The position numbers and the translations under genes are program-made. A stretch of DNA of 64,000 bases from Symbiodinium natans (taxonomy: Eukaryota; Sar; Dinophyceae; Suessiales; Symbiodiniaceae), in contig CAJNDS010002446.1 of NCBI GenBank assembly GCA_905221605.1, forward strand, positions 891,629-955,628. The letters are read 5' to 3'. This document shows, one piece after another, positions 21,352 to 30,189 of the stretch (the first letter of the stretch is position 1; each line of letters opens with the position of its first letter). Under the pieces are notes generated by a model, which saw only the letters and a list, made by a program, of their open reading frames with translations, did not search any database and was not told where the DNA came from.

Positions 21352-24300
21352 ATGGAGGGCCGTGGAAGGCCATCGTACTACCACATAGGTGAGGGTGAAC
21401 CCCGAATGCTTCGTGAGAGAGGCAGGAGAGGGGCTGAGCCTCCCTATGAGAGGCCTTCAGGGTCTAGACACTCGTCACTTCCACCAAGGAACCCCGTTGT
21501 CGGTAGTGGAGTTGCTTTCAGCCCGATGTCGAACTTGTCGGGTGCAGTGCATCCCACAGGAAGCCCGGTGGTTGGTTCTCCGACTGCTATGGGCACCCCC
21601 ATATCGGCAATAGCTTCACCCATGTCACTACCAGGTTTGGTGCCACCACCGCCTGCAGCAGTGGACCCCGTTGCCGTTCAGGCAGCCCTGGGATCCCAGC
21701 TTTTGGTTCAGACAGTGCAGCAGCAGCAGCAGATATCTCAAATGATGTCGCTGGTGCAGCAGCTGGTCCAGGACCGGACAAGTGCTGAGAAGAAAGGCAA
21801 GGGAGCTGGTAGCTTGAGTAGCATCAGTGACAGCGTGGACCATGCCATGGAGGTTGATGATGGGAACGGCGCTCCTATCAGGAATCCTAAGGCAGACTCA
21901 TATGTGCCGAAGTTGCCCATGTTGGATGGTGGACGCATGAACAAGGGTCGGCGTGCCGAGATCGAAGCATGGGTTGAGTACCTTGAAGTGTTTTTGCCAT
22001 GGATTGCCTTGTTTGATGATAGGATACCGTCGGAAGTGCAGGCTTGTTTTGTGAAAGATAAGCCCATCCTGAACAAAGACTTGGCGAAAGGAGAGAGCAT
22101 CAGGAGTACCAGAGTGTTCCTTTTCCTTCGGCAGTCCTTTGCGAACTTTTCCCGTGGGCTTGACATTTTGAAGCAAGTTGAGCGTGAACAGCTTGGTGTT
22201 CCGGCAGGCTATGAGGCGTTGAGGCGCTTGCATCAGGATCTGTCGGTTTGCTCGAGGATAGAAGCCTCGACCTTGCGAGAAGAGATGTTGAGATACCAAC
22301 CCCCTGCCTCTACGAAGGATCGTCCTTTGGAAGTGTTTCGCAGCGTGCAGGTTGAGCTTGCAAAGTATGGTCGACTTGTTGCTGCGTTCCCAGACCTTGC
22401 GTTGAGTGAAGCGGATCAGAGCATGATTGTGTTGAAAGGTCTTGATGCAGATGTGAAGAGGTACATCTTGTTGCATGCGAAGATTGACTCCATGAGTGAG
22501 CTTGAGACTGCGATCAAGTTCTACGACGCAAATATCAAGATCCTTACCTTCGCCGATTCCGGGAGAGGTCGAGACCGCAGGAACAACAACGACATAGCGA
22601 ATCCGCTGAACTTCAAGGGCGATGGAAAGGGGAAGGACAAAGGGAAGGAAAAGGGGAAAGACAAAGGAAAGGACAAAGGGAAGGACAAGGGAAAGGACAA
22701 AGGTCGCTCAGGAAAGGACAAGCATGACAAGAAGGGAGAGAAAGGTGGAAAGGGGAACGCTACTCAAGACCCTGGGAAAGGGGGCAGTGGTAGCTCTGGT
22801 AGTGACCCAAAGCACGACAAGCGTGCCAACGTGAAGTGCTACAACTGCAATGAATTGGGGCACTATTCAAACCGATGCCCTAAGAAAGCGGCCAAAGGTG
22901 TGGCGGCAGCAGCGACGCTTCTCGAACCGCAATTGGCGGCTTTGACCTTGGAGGGCCCGCAAGTGTTTGCAGCGGCAGTTGGTTGCGAGTTCTTTGATAT
23001 CGCTCAGGGAGATTCCGACAATGAGTCGAGCTTGAGCGATGGTGATTGGGAAGCCTTTGGAAGGTCGTGGTTGTTGGAGAGTTCAGAGGCCACAGTTGAG
23101 CTTGGAACCTCGCAGCTTGGAAGCCTAGAGACCCCTGTTGAGCTCGAGAAGGCCCCAGTTGAGCTTGGAACATCGCAGCTTGGAAGCCTAGAGACCCCCG
23201 TTGAGCTTGAGAAGGCCCCAGTTGAGCTTGGCACGTCGCAGCTTGGAAGCCTAGAGACCCCCGTTGAGCTTGAGAAGGCCCCAGTTGAGCTTGGAACGTC
23301 GCAGCTTGGAAGCCTAGAGACCCCCGTTGAGCTTGAGAAGGCCCCAGTTGAGCTTGGAACGTCGCAGCTTGGAAGCCTAGAGACCCCCGTTGAGCTTGAG
23401 AAGGCCCTGTCGACGCTTGGTGAGCATGGATTGAGTGAATTTTATTTTCATGACATGAGCATGGCAGCCCCGCATGTGACACATGGTAGCAGCTCTGAAG
23501 CCATGGACTGGTGGTTGCTGGACTCCGGAGCGTCAACGCACCTGATCAGCGAGGAGACACTGCAGCATGTGCAAGTGCTGAGCCTGAGTGAGCATGTTGG
23601 TAGAGATTGTGTGACTGCCACGGGTGCTTCCATAGGGGTTCAGAAGAGTGCTGTGGTTCGCGTTTGCTTTGCCGTGGAGAGATCCAGTCCTATCGTTGTT
23701 GAGTTCGAAGCCCTGGTTGCACCTGTGCGATTTAATCTCCTGAGCCTAGGACGACTCCTGAATAGGAACTGGACAGTCTCTTTTGCCCCCCATCTCCACG
23801 TGCAAGCTGGTGGTTTTAAATTTAAGGCTGTGTGGTCCAACAACTGTTGCTGGTTGCAAAGTCATGCGGTGGCACGGGCCTGTTTGGTGTCTCAAGAACA
23901 GAGCGCAGCGCAGCAGATTGCAGACCCCTCGTGTACGAGGCCTTCCGCAGCCCGAGAAGATGGCCTCCTCCAGCGAAAGCGAAGTGGAATGGCGCATGGA
24001 AGGGAAGGACAAAGGGAAGCTGGTCCGGAGAGTCGTTGCGACTCAAGCGGCCTCAATCTCGGTGGGAGAAGAGGACTTCGAGGAGAGCACCCGGTTGGCC
24101 ACAGCTACGTCCACGGAGACAGAGGGCGCAATCCTCTTGGTGCCCGCGGATGCCGAGTCCCAGGTGGTGTTGAAGCCGGGCGAGATCGAGACCCCAGGAC
24201 CCGCCAAAGTTCCTCAGCAGAAGCCCATGCCAAAGAAGCCGAAAGTGAAGAAGATGCCCCAGAAGCCCCTCGTGAAGAGAATGCCAAAGGCAGCGAGCTC

Positions 24301-24555
24301 TTCGTCGACAAAGAGGACCCCCGTGAAGCTGGTGCCTCGTTCCGATCGCCAGCAGCCGTGGTTGACGTTGTGGAGTGCAAGTTCAAGGGCAGTGAAGAAG
24401 CAGAAGCTCAAGGAAAGCCGCATGACGTCAGCTGCAAGGTCCGATTTGAACCGCTTTCGAAAGGAGAAGAAGGGCCCAGAGAGGCGAACGCTGGAGGAGC
24501 ACCTCAAGGAGCATTTTTTGCAGTGCCTGGACCGCAAGGCCCCCCTACACTGTGA
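21352..24555 (+). CDS. Element A gag-protease frame
   Basis: The ATG at 21352 starts a frame that includes a capsid-like helical region (about residues 180-400), a Lys/Gly/Asp-rich basic tract (about 22620-22760), the zinc knuckle CYNCNELGHYSNRC at 22837-22878, five tandem 21-residue repeats (23094-23407) and the protease active site LLDSGAST at about 23515-23538. After about 23880 the translation becomes low-complexity because the real coding frame has moved to the next frame, that of the pol entry. Gag packages the RNA and the protease matures the polyprotein. The tail of this frame to 24555 is most likely not used. Confidence 0.75.
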   Translation: MEGRGRPSYYHIGEGEPRMLRERGRRGAEPPYERPSGSRHSSLPPRNPVVGSGVAFSPMSNLSGAVHPTGSPVVGSPTAMGTPISAIASPMSLPGLVPPPPAAVDPVAVQAALGSQLLVQTVQQQQQISQMMSLVQQLVQDRTSAEKKGKGAGSLSSISDSVDHAMEVDDGNGAPIRNPKADSYVPKLPMLDGGRMNKGRRAEIEAWVEYLEVFLPWIALFDDRIPSEVQACFVKDKPILNKDLAKGESIRSTRVFLFLRQSFANFSRGLDILKQVEREQLGVPAGYEALRRLHQDLSVCSRIEASTLREEMLRYQPPASTKDRPLEVFRSVQVELAKYGRLVAAFPDLALSEADQSMIVLKGLDADVKRYILLHAKIDSMSELETAIKFYDANIKILTFADSGRGRDRRNNNDIANPLNFKGDGKGKDKGKEKGKDKGKDKGKDKGKDKGRSGKDKHDKKGEKGGKGNATQDPGKGGSGSSGSDPKHDKRANVKCYNCNELGHYSNRCPKKAAKGVAAAATLLEPQLAALTLEGPQVFAAAVGCEFFDIAQGDSDNESSLSDGDWEAFGRSWLLESSEATVELGTSQLGSLETPVELEKAPVELGTSQLGSLETPVELEKAPVELGTSQLGSLETPVELEKAPVELGTSQLGSLETPVELEKAPVELGTSQLGSLETPVELEKALSTLGEHGLSEFYFHDMSMAAPHVTHGSSSEAMDWWLLDSGASTHLISEETLQHVQVLSLSEHVGRDCVTATGASIGVQKSAVVRVCFAVERSSPIVVEFEALVAPVRFNLLSLGRLLNRNWTVSFAPHLHVQAGGFKFKAVWSNNCCWLQSHAVARACLVSQEQSAAQQIADPSCTRPSAAREDGLLQRKRSGMAHGREGQREAGPESRCDSSGLNLGGRRGLRGEHPVGHSYVHGDRGRNPLGARGCRVPGGVEAGRDRDPRTRQSSSAEAHAKEAESEEDAPEAPREENAKGSELFVDKEDPREAGASFRSPAAVVDVVECKFKGSEEAEAQGKPHDVSCKVRFEPLSKGEEGPREANAGGAPQGAFFAVPGPQGPPTL
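23094..23407 (+). repeat. Five 63-bp tandem repeats within gag
   Basis: Five nearly identical in-frame 63-bp units encode VELGTSQLGSLETPVELEK plus Ala-Pro. They lie between the zinc knuckle and the protease. The near-identity suggests recent expansion by slippage or unequal exchange. Confidence 0.9.
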
Positions 24556-27500
24556 CGACCATCTCCGAGATCATCAAGGAGAAAGCAAAGCCCCCGAGCC
24601 CACCGAGGAAGGAAGCCGACTCCCCGGGGTACCCGGAGAGGTTGCCTACCCCTCCGCGGGTTCCGCCACGTCGACGCTTGCCCACGCCGCCGAGGAATCC
24701 GACATCGCCATTGGCCAGCGCATCACGGGCACCAGCTACGCCGCCAAAGACATCGCCATTGCCACCACCACCGACCAATCCCGGAACGCCTACTTCGAGT
24801 GGATGGAGTGTGGTGACGGACCGAAAGCGCTGAGTGCAGTCAGCCAGAAAGGATCTTCCCAGGCGGTGGCGAGCAGCAAAAGTCTTGATGTGCTTGATGG
24901 TTGTGCTTGCGCTTGTGATGTTGGCATGAGTGGCATGGTTGGCATGAGTGGCATGGTTGGCATGAGTGGCATGGTTGAGCATGTGTGTGTTGGTGAGCTT
25001 GATCAGGAGAAAGCACCGGCCCCAGACGGCGACCAGGCGTGGTTGCTGCATGGTGATCAGGAGTTGCTTCACCAGGAGTTGTGGGGAAAGGTTCACCGTG
25101 AGCATGTGTTGCGAAGTCATGTTCCTTTTAATTCCAGCTGTGAGCATTGCGTGCGTGGTAGAGGTCTTGAACCAGCTAGGAAAATCGAGAGGGATTCCGG
25201 AGAGGGAGCCCAAAAGGAGGTTCAGATCGACAAGTTCTTCTACAAGGGGATTTGGTTCCTGGTGTTGGTGCTTGTTGGTTGCTTTGCCATCGGAACAGTG
25301 ATGTACCGTGAAGTTTCAGGACCGCGTGGAGCAGCAGCGCGTGAGGTGATGCTTGGAGAGATGTCGGCGTGGGGACGTAGTGTTGGCTTGGTTGGAGTTG
25401 AAGCGCGTGACTTGTCGGTTTGCGTGAAGTCGGATCTTGAGGGGGTAGTGAAGAACCTTGCTCAGGGTTTTGCTGATACCATGACCGTTGGTGCGGTTGA
25501 GGTGTCTGATGTTCCGGTTGGTCGGCACGCCCCGGTCGCAGAGAGGGCCATCCGAACACTGAAGGAAAACGCGAACACGTTGTGCGCCGGATTGGAGCAA
25601 GTTGGCCTAGAGCCATGTGGCAGAGGAGTCAGCTTCCTTCTCTCTCACTGTGCTCAGGCACACAACCGCTACCAAATCCAGCCTGGATCGGCAATGACTC
25701 CTGAACAACGTAGTTTAAGAACTATGAGGCAGCCTCGGGCGATATACGTCTGGGGAGCGTCAATCTTGGCCACACCTCCGCCGAGTCTACGACAATTCAT
25801 CACGGACAGATATGGACAGGCTGCCTACTTAGGCCCTGAAGTCGCGGGTGGCAGCCATCTGGTGCAGTTCCGACTGAAGGATGGTTCGCTGAAGATTGCC
25901 CGGTCAGCCCGAATCAGGATGTTGGTGCCCATGACCTTTGAGTTGTCAGCCTTGCGTGGTATTTGCCGTATGTTGCCCGAGCGTGCTGGTGACGTTGTGC
26001 GTGGCTTGCCAGCGGTTGATCAAGGGAACATGCGGGATCTTCCAATCCCAAACACCGAGACTCGCGGACCGCCAGCATCGTGGGTCGAGGAAAATGGCAG
26101 GACCCCGAGGTGCCGAGCGTGTCGATTGAGGGGTGTTCCGGCGGACAAGGCGTGGCACACTCAGAAGTGTCGTGACAGATACGCTGCGTACGTGAAGAGC
26201 TCTTTTGATCCGAATCAGTTTGTGCTTGATGATGCCCAGCATGAGTTGGAGATCGAAGGAGTCGAGCTTGATCTTGGTTCGCGTGCTTTTGGTGAGCTTG
26301 ACGTCGGGTTGGAGTTGCCTGATGATGTGCAGGATTATGAACCGACTGAAGATGAGGGAGAGCGAGGCCTCGGTGATTCCTTCTTGCCTGAAGGGGTGCT
26401 TGAGGGTGAACTTCGTCCCGGAGACTCTGTTGGAGTTGAACCTGCAGCTTCAGAAGAGGCTGACTTCATGGAAGTTGAGCCAGAAAGCCTGGATCGGGTG
26501 CCAGAGCCAGAGTCCGATGCCATGGTCAACAACGTCTTGTTCCGTGAGTCGTTGGGTTTCGCCGCTGTTGCAAATCCCAGTACCGGAGGACAGACAGTGA
26601 AGCTTGGTGGTGAGACTCTTGTGGTTGAAATGCCCTCATCTTCCAAGGATGATGTCACCGGACATGCATTGGACCTTGGTCTGACATACGAAGGCATGTT
26701 GCGTGAGTTGAGTGCGCTTGAGTCCCTTGCAGTCGGTGATGTGATTTGGCATGTGGATCCGAAGCAGAAAGTGATATCCACAAGATGGGTGTCAAATGCA
26801 AAGCTGGAGCGGGTTGACGGCAAAGAAAGACCACTGGTCCGTTGTCGGGTTGTTGCGCGTGATTTCGCCCAGGGAGCAACGGCTGCTCAGCTTGGCATTT
26901 CTGCGGCGACCAGCTCAGCCGAGGCATTGAGGACCTTCCTCTTTTATGCCGGCTCGAAGAGGCAGAACGTCGTAGGCCTCGACGTCAGTACGGCGTTCTT
27001 GTTCGCAGAGTTAGAAGAAGAAGACGGCACGGTGGTAGTGCGGCTCCCTGCTGGAGTTACCGGTCCCAATGGACGCCCTGGGTTCATGCGACTTCGCAAG
27101 GCTCTTTATGGGTTGAGAGCCGCGGCCCAGACCTGGGCTCGTCATCTCGCAAAGCTCCTCAAGCGCCTCTGCGACCTCACTCCATGCGAGACAGAGCCAT
27201 GCCTCTTCTCAGGTGTGGTTCTCGGTGGACAGAGGGTGGCAGTGTTGTGCTACGTAGACGATCTCCTCATCAGCGGCGACAGCGACGAGGCCATCTACTA
27301 CGTGGTGGAGAAGCTTAAGAGCGCGGTGAAGATCAAGGTGACCGCTGACTTGGATCGTGATCAGCAAATCACGTTTCTTGGTCGTCAAATCACCAGGAAG
27401 AAGGGCGAGGACTCTTTGGTGATTGGCATGGCAGGCGAGTACTACCAGGAGATCTATGAGGGTTTTGGACTTGGGAAAAGTCCGAAGTCTTGCCCGACGC

Positions 27501-28582
27501 CGCCGAATCTTCGAGAACTTTATGACAGAGAAGAAGAAGTCTTGGAGCGGGAGTTGAGCTCGGAAGCTGCTGCTCGATATCGCTCTACGCTGGGACGCTT
27601 TTCATGGTTGGCCATGACGCGCGTGGATCTAGCATATTATGTTTCCATGCTAGCTCGAGGCCAGGCCAGTCCACGTGAGAAGCATGAACGTGCGATGCGG
27701 ATGGTATTACGGTATCTTCGGCATGTTCAGGACTTTCGACAAATCGTCCATCCAGTTGATGAACGGAGCCTTCGGTTGGATTGCTACGTGGATGCGTCAT
27801 GGGGCAGTGAGAGGAGCGTTGATCGCAAGAGTGTGAGCGGTGGTTGCATCATGCTTGGTGGTTTCTGCTTGAAAGCGTGGTCACGGCTTCAACAGGCTGT
27901 CGCTCTCAGCTCAGCAGAGTCGGAGTTGTACGGATTGGTTGAGGGAGCAAAGGAATCACTTTCAATCCGAAGGGCAATTTCCCACGTGTTTGGATGGGAT
28001 GAGTTGTGCGCACCGCACCTCTTTTGCGACTCCGAGGCCGCCATTGCCATCAGCAGGGCTGACGGCTTGAGGCGTGTCAGACATATAGATCTGAGAGCAT
28101 GCTTTATACAAGATCAGCTCCGACAGAGACTTCTCTTCATCTTCGGAGTGCGAGGAGCCTCCAACGTCGCAGACCTCTTCACAAAATCGTTAGATGCCCG
28201 GACTACGTTGAAGCACATGTTGAGCCTTGGTTTGTCTGAAGTCACTGTTGCAGCTTGTGTTGGTGAGTTGGCGTGTTTCGTTGGCTTGCTTGGTGCTGCT
28301 GTGGCTGGCAAGGATCATGTATCTCTTGCAGATCGGTATCGTTTGATGGAGTTTGCCAAGTGGTTGGTGGTTGAGTTCTGTGCGCCTCCTATGTCGAGCA
28401 TGTTGGCTGCGTCGCGAGCGTGCTCCTGGGTTGGTGTGTTGACTGTCAGTGAGGCAGATGACGGCGGAGACCCGGCCACTACAGCGCAGCTTCAACAGAT
28501 CTGCACTCTCCACATCCGCAGGGGGGGTTTCGTCTACTTGTGGGCTAGTACTCTGTCTGTACCAGCATCTACATGCACGTGA
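23783..28582 (+). CDS. Element A pol: integrase, reverse transcriptase, RNase H
   Basis: The frame is open from 23783, but family-like coding starts near 23960 (MASSSESEVEW). In order it has a Lys/Pro-rich linker, a short Met-Ser-Gly-Met-Val repeat (24924-24975), the integrase zinc site (H-x-H, then CEHC, about 25096-25155), catalytic-core residues (QIDKFF near 25225, KSDLEG near 25430, ERAIRTLKE near 25545), reverse transcriptase from about 26740 with CYVDDLLISG at 27248-27277, and RNase H (CYVDASWG near 27783, SSAESELYG near 27910, CDSEAA near 28026). It copies the element RNA and inserts the DNA. The frame is +1 relative to gag-protease. Beyond RNase H it enters the methyltransferase-like region (VVEFC) before ending at 28582. 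Confidence 0.85.
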   Translation: MPPISTCKLVVLNLRLCGPTTVAGCKVMRWHGPVWCLKNRAQRSRLQTPRVRGLPQPEKMASSSESEVEWRMEGKDKGKLVRRVVATQAASISVGEEDFEESTRLATATSTETEGAILLVPADAESQVVLKPGEIETPGPAKVPQQKPMPKKPKVKKMPQKPLVKRMPKAASSSSTKRTPVKLVPRSDRQQPWLTLWSASSRAVKKQKLKESRMTSAARSDLNRFRKEKKGPERRTLEEHLKEHFLQCLDRKAPLHCDDHLRDHQGESKAPEPTEEGSRLPGVPGEVAYPSAGSATSTLAHAAEESDIAIGQRITGTSYAAKDIAIATTTDQSRNAYFEWMECGDGPKALSAVSQKGSSQAVASSKSLDVLDGCACACDVGMSGMVGMSGMVGMSGMVEHVCVGELDQEKAPAPDGDQAWLLHGDQELLHQELWGKVHREHVLRSHVPFNSSCEHCVRGRGLEPARKIERDSGEGAQKEVQIDKFFYKGIWFLVLVLVGCFAIGTVMYREVSGPRGAAAREVMLGEMSAWGRSVGLVGVEARDLSVCVKSDLEGVVKNLAQGFADTMTVGAVEVSDVPVGRHAPVAERAIRTLKENANTLCAGLEQVGLEPCGRGVSFLLSHCAQAHNRYQIQPGSAMTPEQRSLRTMRQPRAIYVWGASILATPPPSLRQFITDRYGQAAYLGPEVAGGSHLVQFRLKDGSLKIARSARIRMLVPMTFELSALRGICRMLPERAGDVVRGLPAVDQGNMRDLPIPNTETRGPPASWVEENGRTPRCRACRLRGVPADKAWHTQKCRDRYAAYVKSSFDPNQFVLDDAQHELEIEGVELDLGSRAFGELDVGLELPDDVQDYEPTEDEGERGLGDSFLPEGVLEGELRPGDSVGVEPAASEEADFMEVEPESLDRVPEPESDAMVNNVLFRESLGFAAVANPSTGGQTVKLGGETLVVEMPSSSKDDVTGHALDLGLTYEGMLRELSALESLAVGDVIWHVDPKQKVISTRWVSNAKLERVDGKERPLVRCRVVARDFAQGATAAQLGISAATSSAEALRTFLFYAGSKRQNVVGLDVSTAFLFAELEEEDGTVVVRLPAGVTGPNGRPGFMRLRKALYGLRAAAQTWARHLAKLLKRLCDLTPCETEPCLFSGVVLGGQRVAVLCYVDDLLISGDSDEAIYYVVEKLKSAVKIKVTADLDRDQQITFLGRQITRKKGEDSLVIGMAGEYYQEIYEGFGLGKSPKSCPTPPNLRELYDREEEVLERELSSEAAARYRSTLGRFSWLAMTRVDLAYYVSMLARGQASPREKHERAMRMVLRYLRHVQDFRQIVHPVDERSLRLDCYVDASWGSERSVDRKSVSGGCIMLGGFCLKAWSRLQQAVALSSAESELYGLVEGAKESLSIRRAISHVFGWDELCAPHLFCDSEAAIAISRADGLRRVRHIDLRACFIQDQLRQRLLFIFGVRGASNVADLFTKSLDARTTLKHMLSLGLSEVTVAACVGELACFVGLLGAAVAGKDHVSLADRYRLMEFAKWLVVEFCAPPMSSMLAASRACSWVGVLTVSEADDGGDPATTAQLQQICTLHIRRGGFVYLWASTLSVPASTCT

Positions 28583-28989
28583 TCCAGCCTACAGACGCGG
28601 TCGGTTGGCACGGCACTGGTCGCTACACAGGAAGCTGTGGAAGGCTTTTATGTCGCTGTGTGACTACGTCCATGCTTGGTCGATCGAGTGGCCCCGAGCC
28701 TGTGCTTACTGGTCATGGAACCAGACTATCCGTTTTCTGCAGTCGCGACCGTACATGTTGCACGATGTGTTGGTTGACGGTTGCTCGCTTGGCATGCGTG
28801 GTCGAGATGGCGAGTTGATCTACAAACGTTGGCGTGTCATCACGACGATGGGAGTCGGTTGCTCGCGGCTTGTCGGTCTTTCGGTGCCCAGGTGATGGTC
28901 ATCCACATTCCGCCAACTTCGATCTCAAGAATACCCAACACTACCCGGAGAAGTTGACGAACGCTTTCTTGCACGCGTTAAACGCATGA
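28364..28989 (+). pseudogene. Element A methyltransferase-like tail, frameshifted
   Basis: The first part (LVVEFC, then VYLWAST) is in the pol frame to 28582. The rest continues in another frame (about 28575-28890): HRKLWKAFMSLCDYVHAWS, IEWPRACAYW, LVDGCSLGM, IYKRWRVIT. A final part is near 28893-28989: DGHPHSANFDLKNTQHYPEK. The same series of conserved blocks (E-F/V-C; EWP-x-x-C; D-x-C-S/A; KRW-x-x-x-T; YP-x-K-L) occurs in the intact tail of element B. The fold looks like a SAM-dependent methyltransferase in which motif I and motif IV are degenerate. That is an inference from pattern only. Two frameshifts make this copy broken. Confidence 0.5.
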
Positions 28990-29064
28990 CACCGCGAGAT
29001 TTGCTCAAAGTTTTCCCTCTTTTTACTTTGCCTTCGGTACGGTGCATAGAGCATAGGACGTGCC

Positions 29065-29502
29065 ATGGCTGATATGGTTGAGGTTGAAAACGCTGTGAGG
29101 CGCACTTGGGTTCGAGAGCTCTGGATGCAATGGGTTCCTCAGCAGCAGGTGGAAGTCAGTTTGATCGCCTTCCTTGCGATGTTTTCCTTGGCGATGCTTG
29201 GCAGCTTCCTCGCTGGAATCTTTGTGCAGCAATACCGACAGCGTCACAGCCATATTCTATCTTTGAGTGAGCTTCTTACCTTTCTTCCGGTGGAACAAAG
29301 TCGGAGAGCAATTATCACTACGCGGCATGGATACGCCTTCCATGTTCGCAGCGATTGCCCCGCCCTGCGCAATACCCACCCAGGCAATCTGCAGCGTCGA
29401 GTTGCTTGTGAGCTTTGTCTGCACTACTTGCGCGTGGACCAGCCGACACCCACCGTGTCGAGGGGGGGTGTAGAAGTTCGAGAACTGTGCGTCATCCTGT
29501 GA
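29065..29502 (+). CDS. Element A small membrane/zinc-motif ORF
   Basis: An ATG in a favourable context (GCCATGG) begins 145 codons between pol and the 3' LTR, with the stop inside the LTR. Residues about 30-56 form one hydrophobic helix (VSLIAFLAMFSLAMLGSFLA). The C-terminal half has YAFHVRSDCPALRN and then ACELC, a His-Cys plus Cys-x-x-Cys arrangement like small zinc-binding domains. A position after pol is where env-like genes sit in some LTR elements, but no glycoprotein features are visible. Its function is unknown. It could also be a displaced C-terminal domain of pol. Confidence 0.45.
   Translation: MADMVEVENAVRRTWVRELWMQWVPQQQVEVSLIAFLAMFSLAMLGSFLAGIFVQQYRQRHSHILSLSELLTFLPVEQSRRAIITTRHGYAFHVRSDCPALRNTHPGNLQRRVACELCLHYLRVDQPTPTVSRGGVEVRELCVIL
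29459..29468 (+). other. Polypurine tract of element A
   Basis: GAGGGGGGG lies directly before the TG that starts the right LTR, the expected place for the plus-strand primer. Confidence 0.7.
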
Positions 29503-29872
29503 GGGTGCGACACGGTGAGTTTTGCAGTTTGCAGTTTTGTGTGCATAGCTTGGAGTCTGCTCAGCTTTTGAAGTTTTCCCAGTAGCCTGAGTACGATTAG
29601 CGGTGCAGGAACGCTTTGCCTCAAAGGGAACCACTCTCGTCGAGTTTCGTGACTTGAGGGTAGTTTTTGGAGGTCTTTTAAGCCGAGCTGTCAAGTTGGA
29701 GAGCTGTGATACGTTTTCCACTTTGGCTCAAGTGACGAGCACTGGTGTGAGTGCTGCAAGCCAAAACAGAAGTGTTGTCCGAGTGTCTGAGCTTGCTTGC
29801 TTGGTTTGGACTTGTGTGAGTTGGCTTGGTTGTATCCTTGGTGCCTTGCTTGGCATCTTGGGTTTTTTAACG
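29469..29872 (+). repeat. 3' LTR of element A
   Basis: 404 bp, starting TGTAGAAGTTCGAG and ending TTTTTTAACG. It contains ACTTTGGCTCAAG at 29720-29732, matching 13 of the last 14 bases of the dinoflagellate spliced leader. It is longer than the left LTR because of about 115 bp after that motif. Confidence 0.85.
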
Positions 29873-29943
29873 GTTTCGAATTATGAAATCCCAAAAAAAT
29901 ACAAAAATATAACAAGATTCAAGGGGGGTGGAATTCAGAATAA

Positions 29944-29999
<56 letters not shown>

Positions 30000-30125
30000 T
30001 CTCTCTTCTCTTTTTAAATGGAAGTTAGAGTCTCACTTTTCTAGTTTCGAAGAACGAAATCCAAAAAACAAAACAAGATTTCAGGGGGGTGGAATTTAGA
30101 ATAAATCCCTTCTTTTATATCTTCA
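29873..30125. repeat. Direct repeat pair and CT microsatellite
   Basis: A block of about 65 bp (CGAAATCC, ACAAGATT, GGGGGGTGGAATT) at 29873-29943 recurs at 30043-30105. Between them is a long TC run (about 29946-30013). No coding sequence. Confidence 0.75.
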
Positions 30126-30189
30126 AGATAATTCATATGCTTTCACGCAAGTTTGCCCGGCTTAAACAAGCGGGGGGGTTGGGGGGCAC

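Larger units (their letters stand above)
20979..29872 (+). mobile_element. Element A: Ty1/copia-type LTR retrotransposon, about 8.9 kb
   Basis: The element has direct LTRs at 20979-21267 and 29469-29872, a primer-binding site right after the left LTR, a polypurine tract right before the right LTR, and between them gag, protease, integrase, reverse transcriptase and RNase H in that order. Integrase before RT is the copia order. The host bases before the left LTR (GTTTT) and after the right LTR (GTTTC) match at four of five positions, a plausible target-site duplication. Gag-protease and pol lie in different frames, and the methyltransferase-like tail is frameshifted, so this copy is probably damaged. 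Confidence 0.88.

Noticed and set aside
22521-22730. Minus-strand Ser/Phe/Pro-rich frame
   Set aside because: It is the complement of the Lys/Gly/Asp-rich tract of element A gag.
25240-25305. Hydrophobic stretch in element A pol as a membrane anchor
   Set aside because: It follows the first catalytic Asp of integrase and matches the core beta strands of that fold, so it is not a membrane segment.
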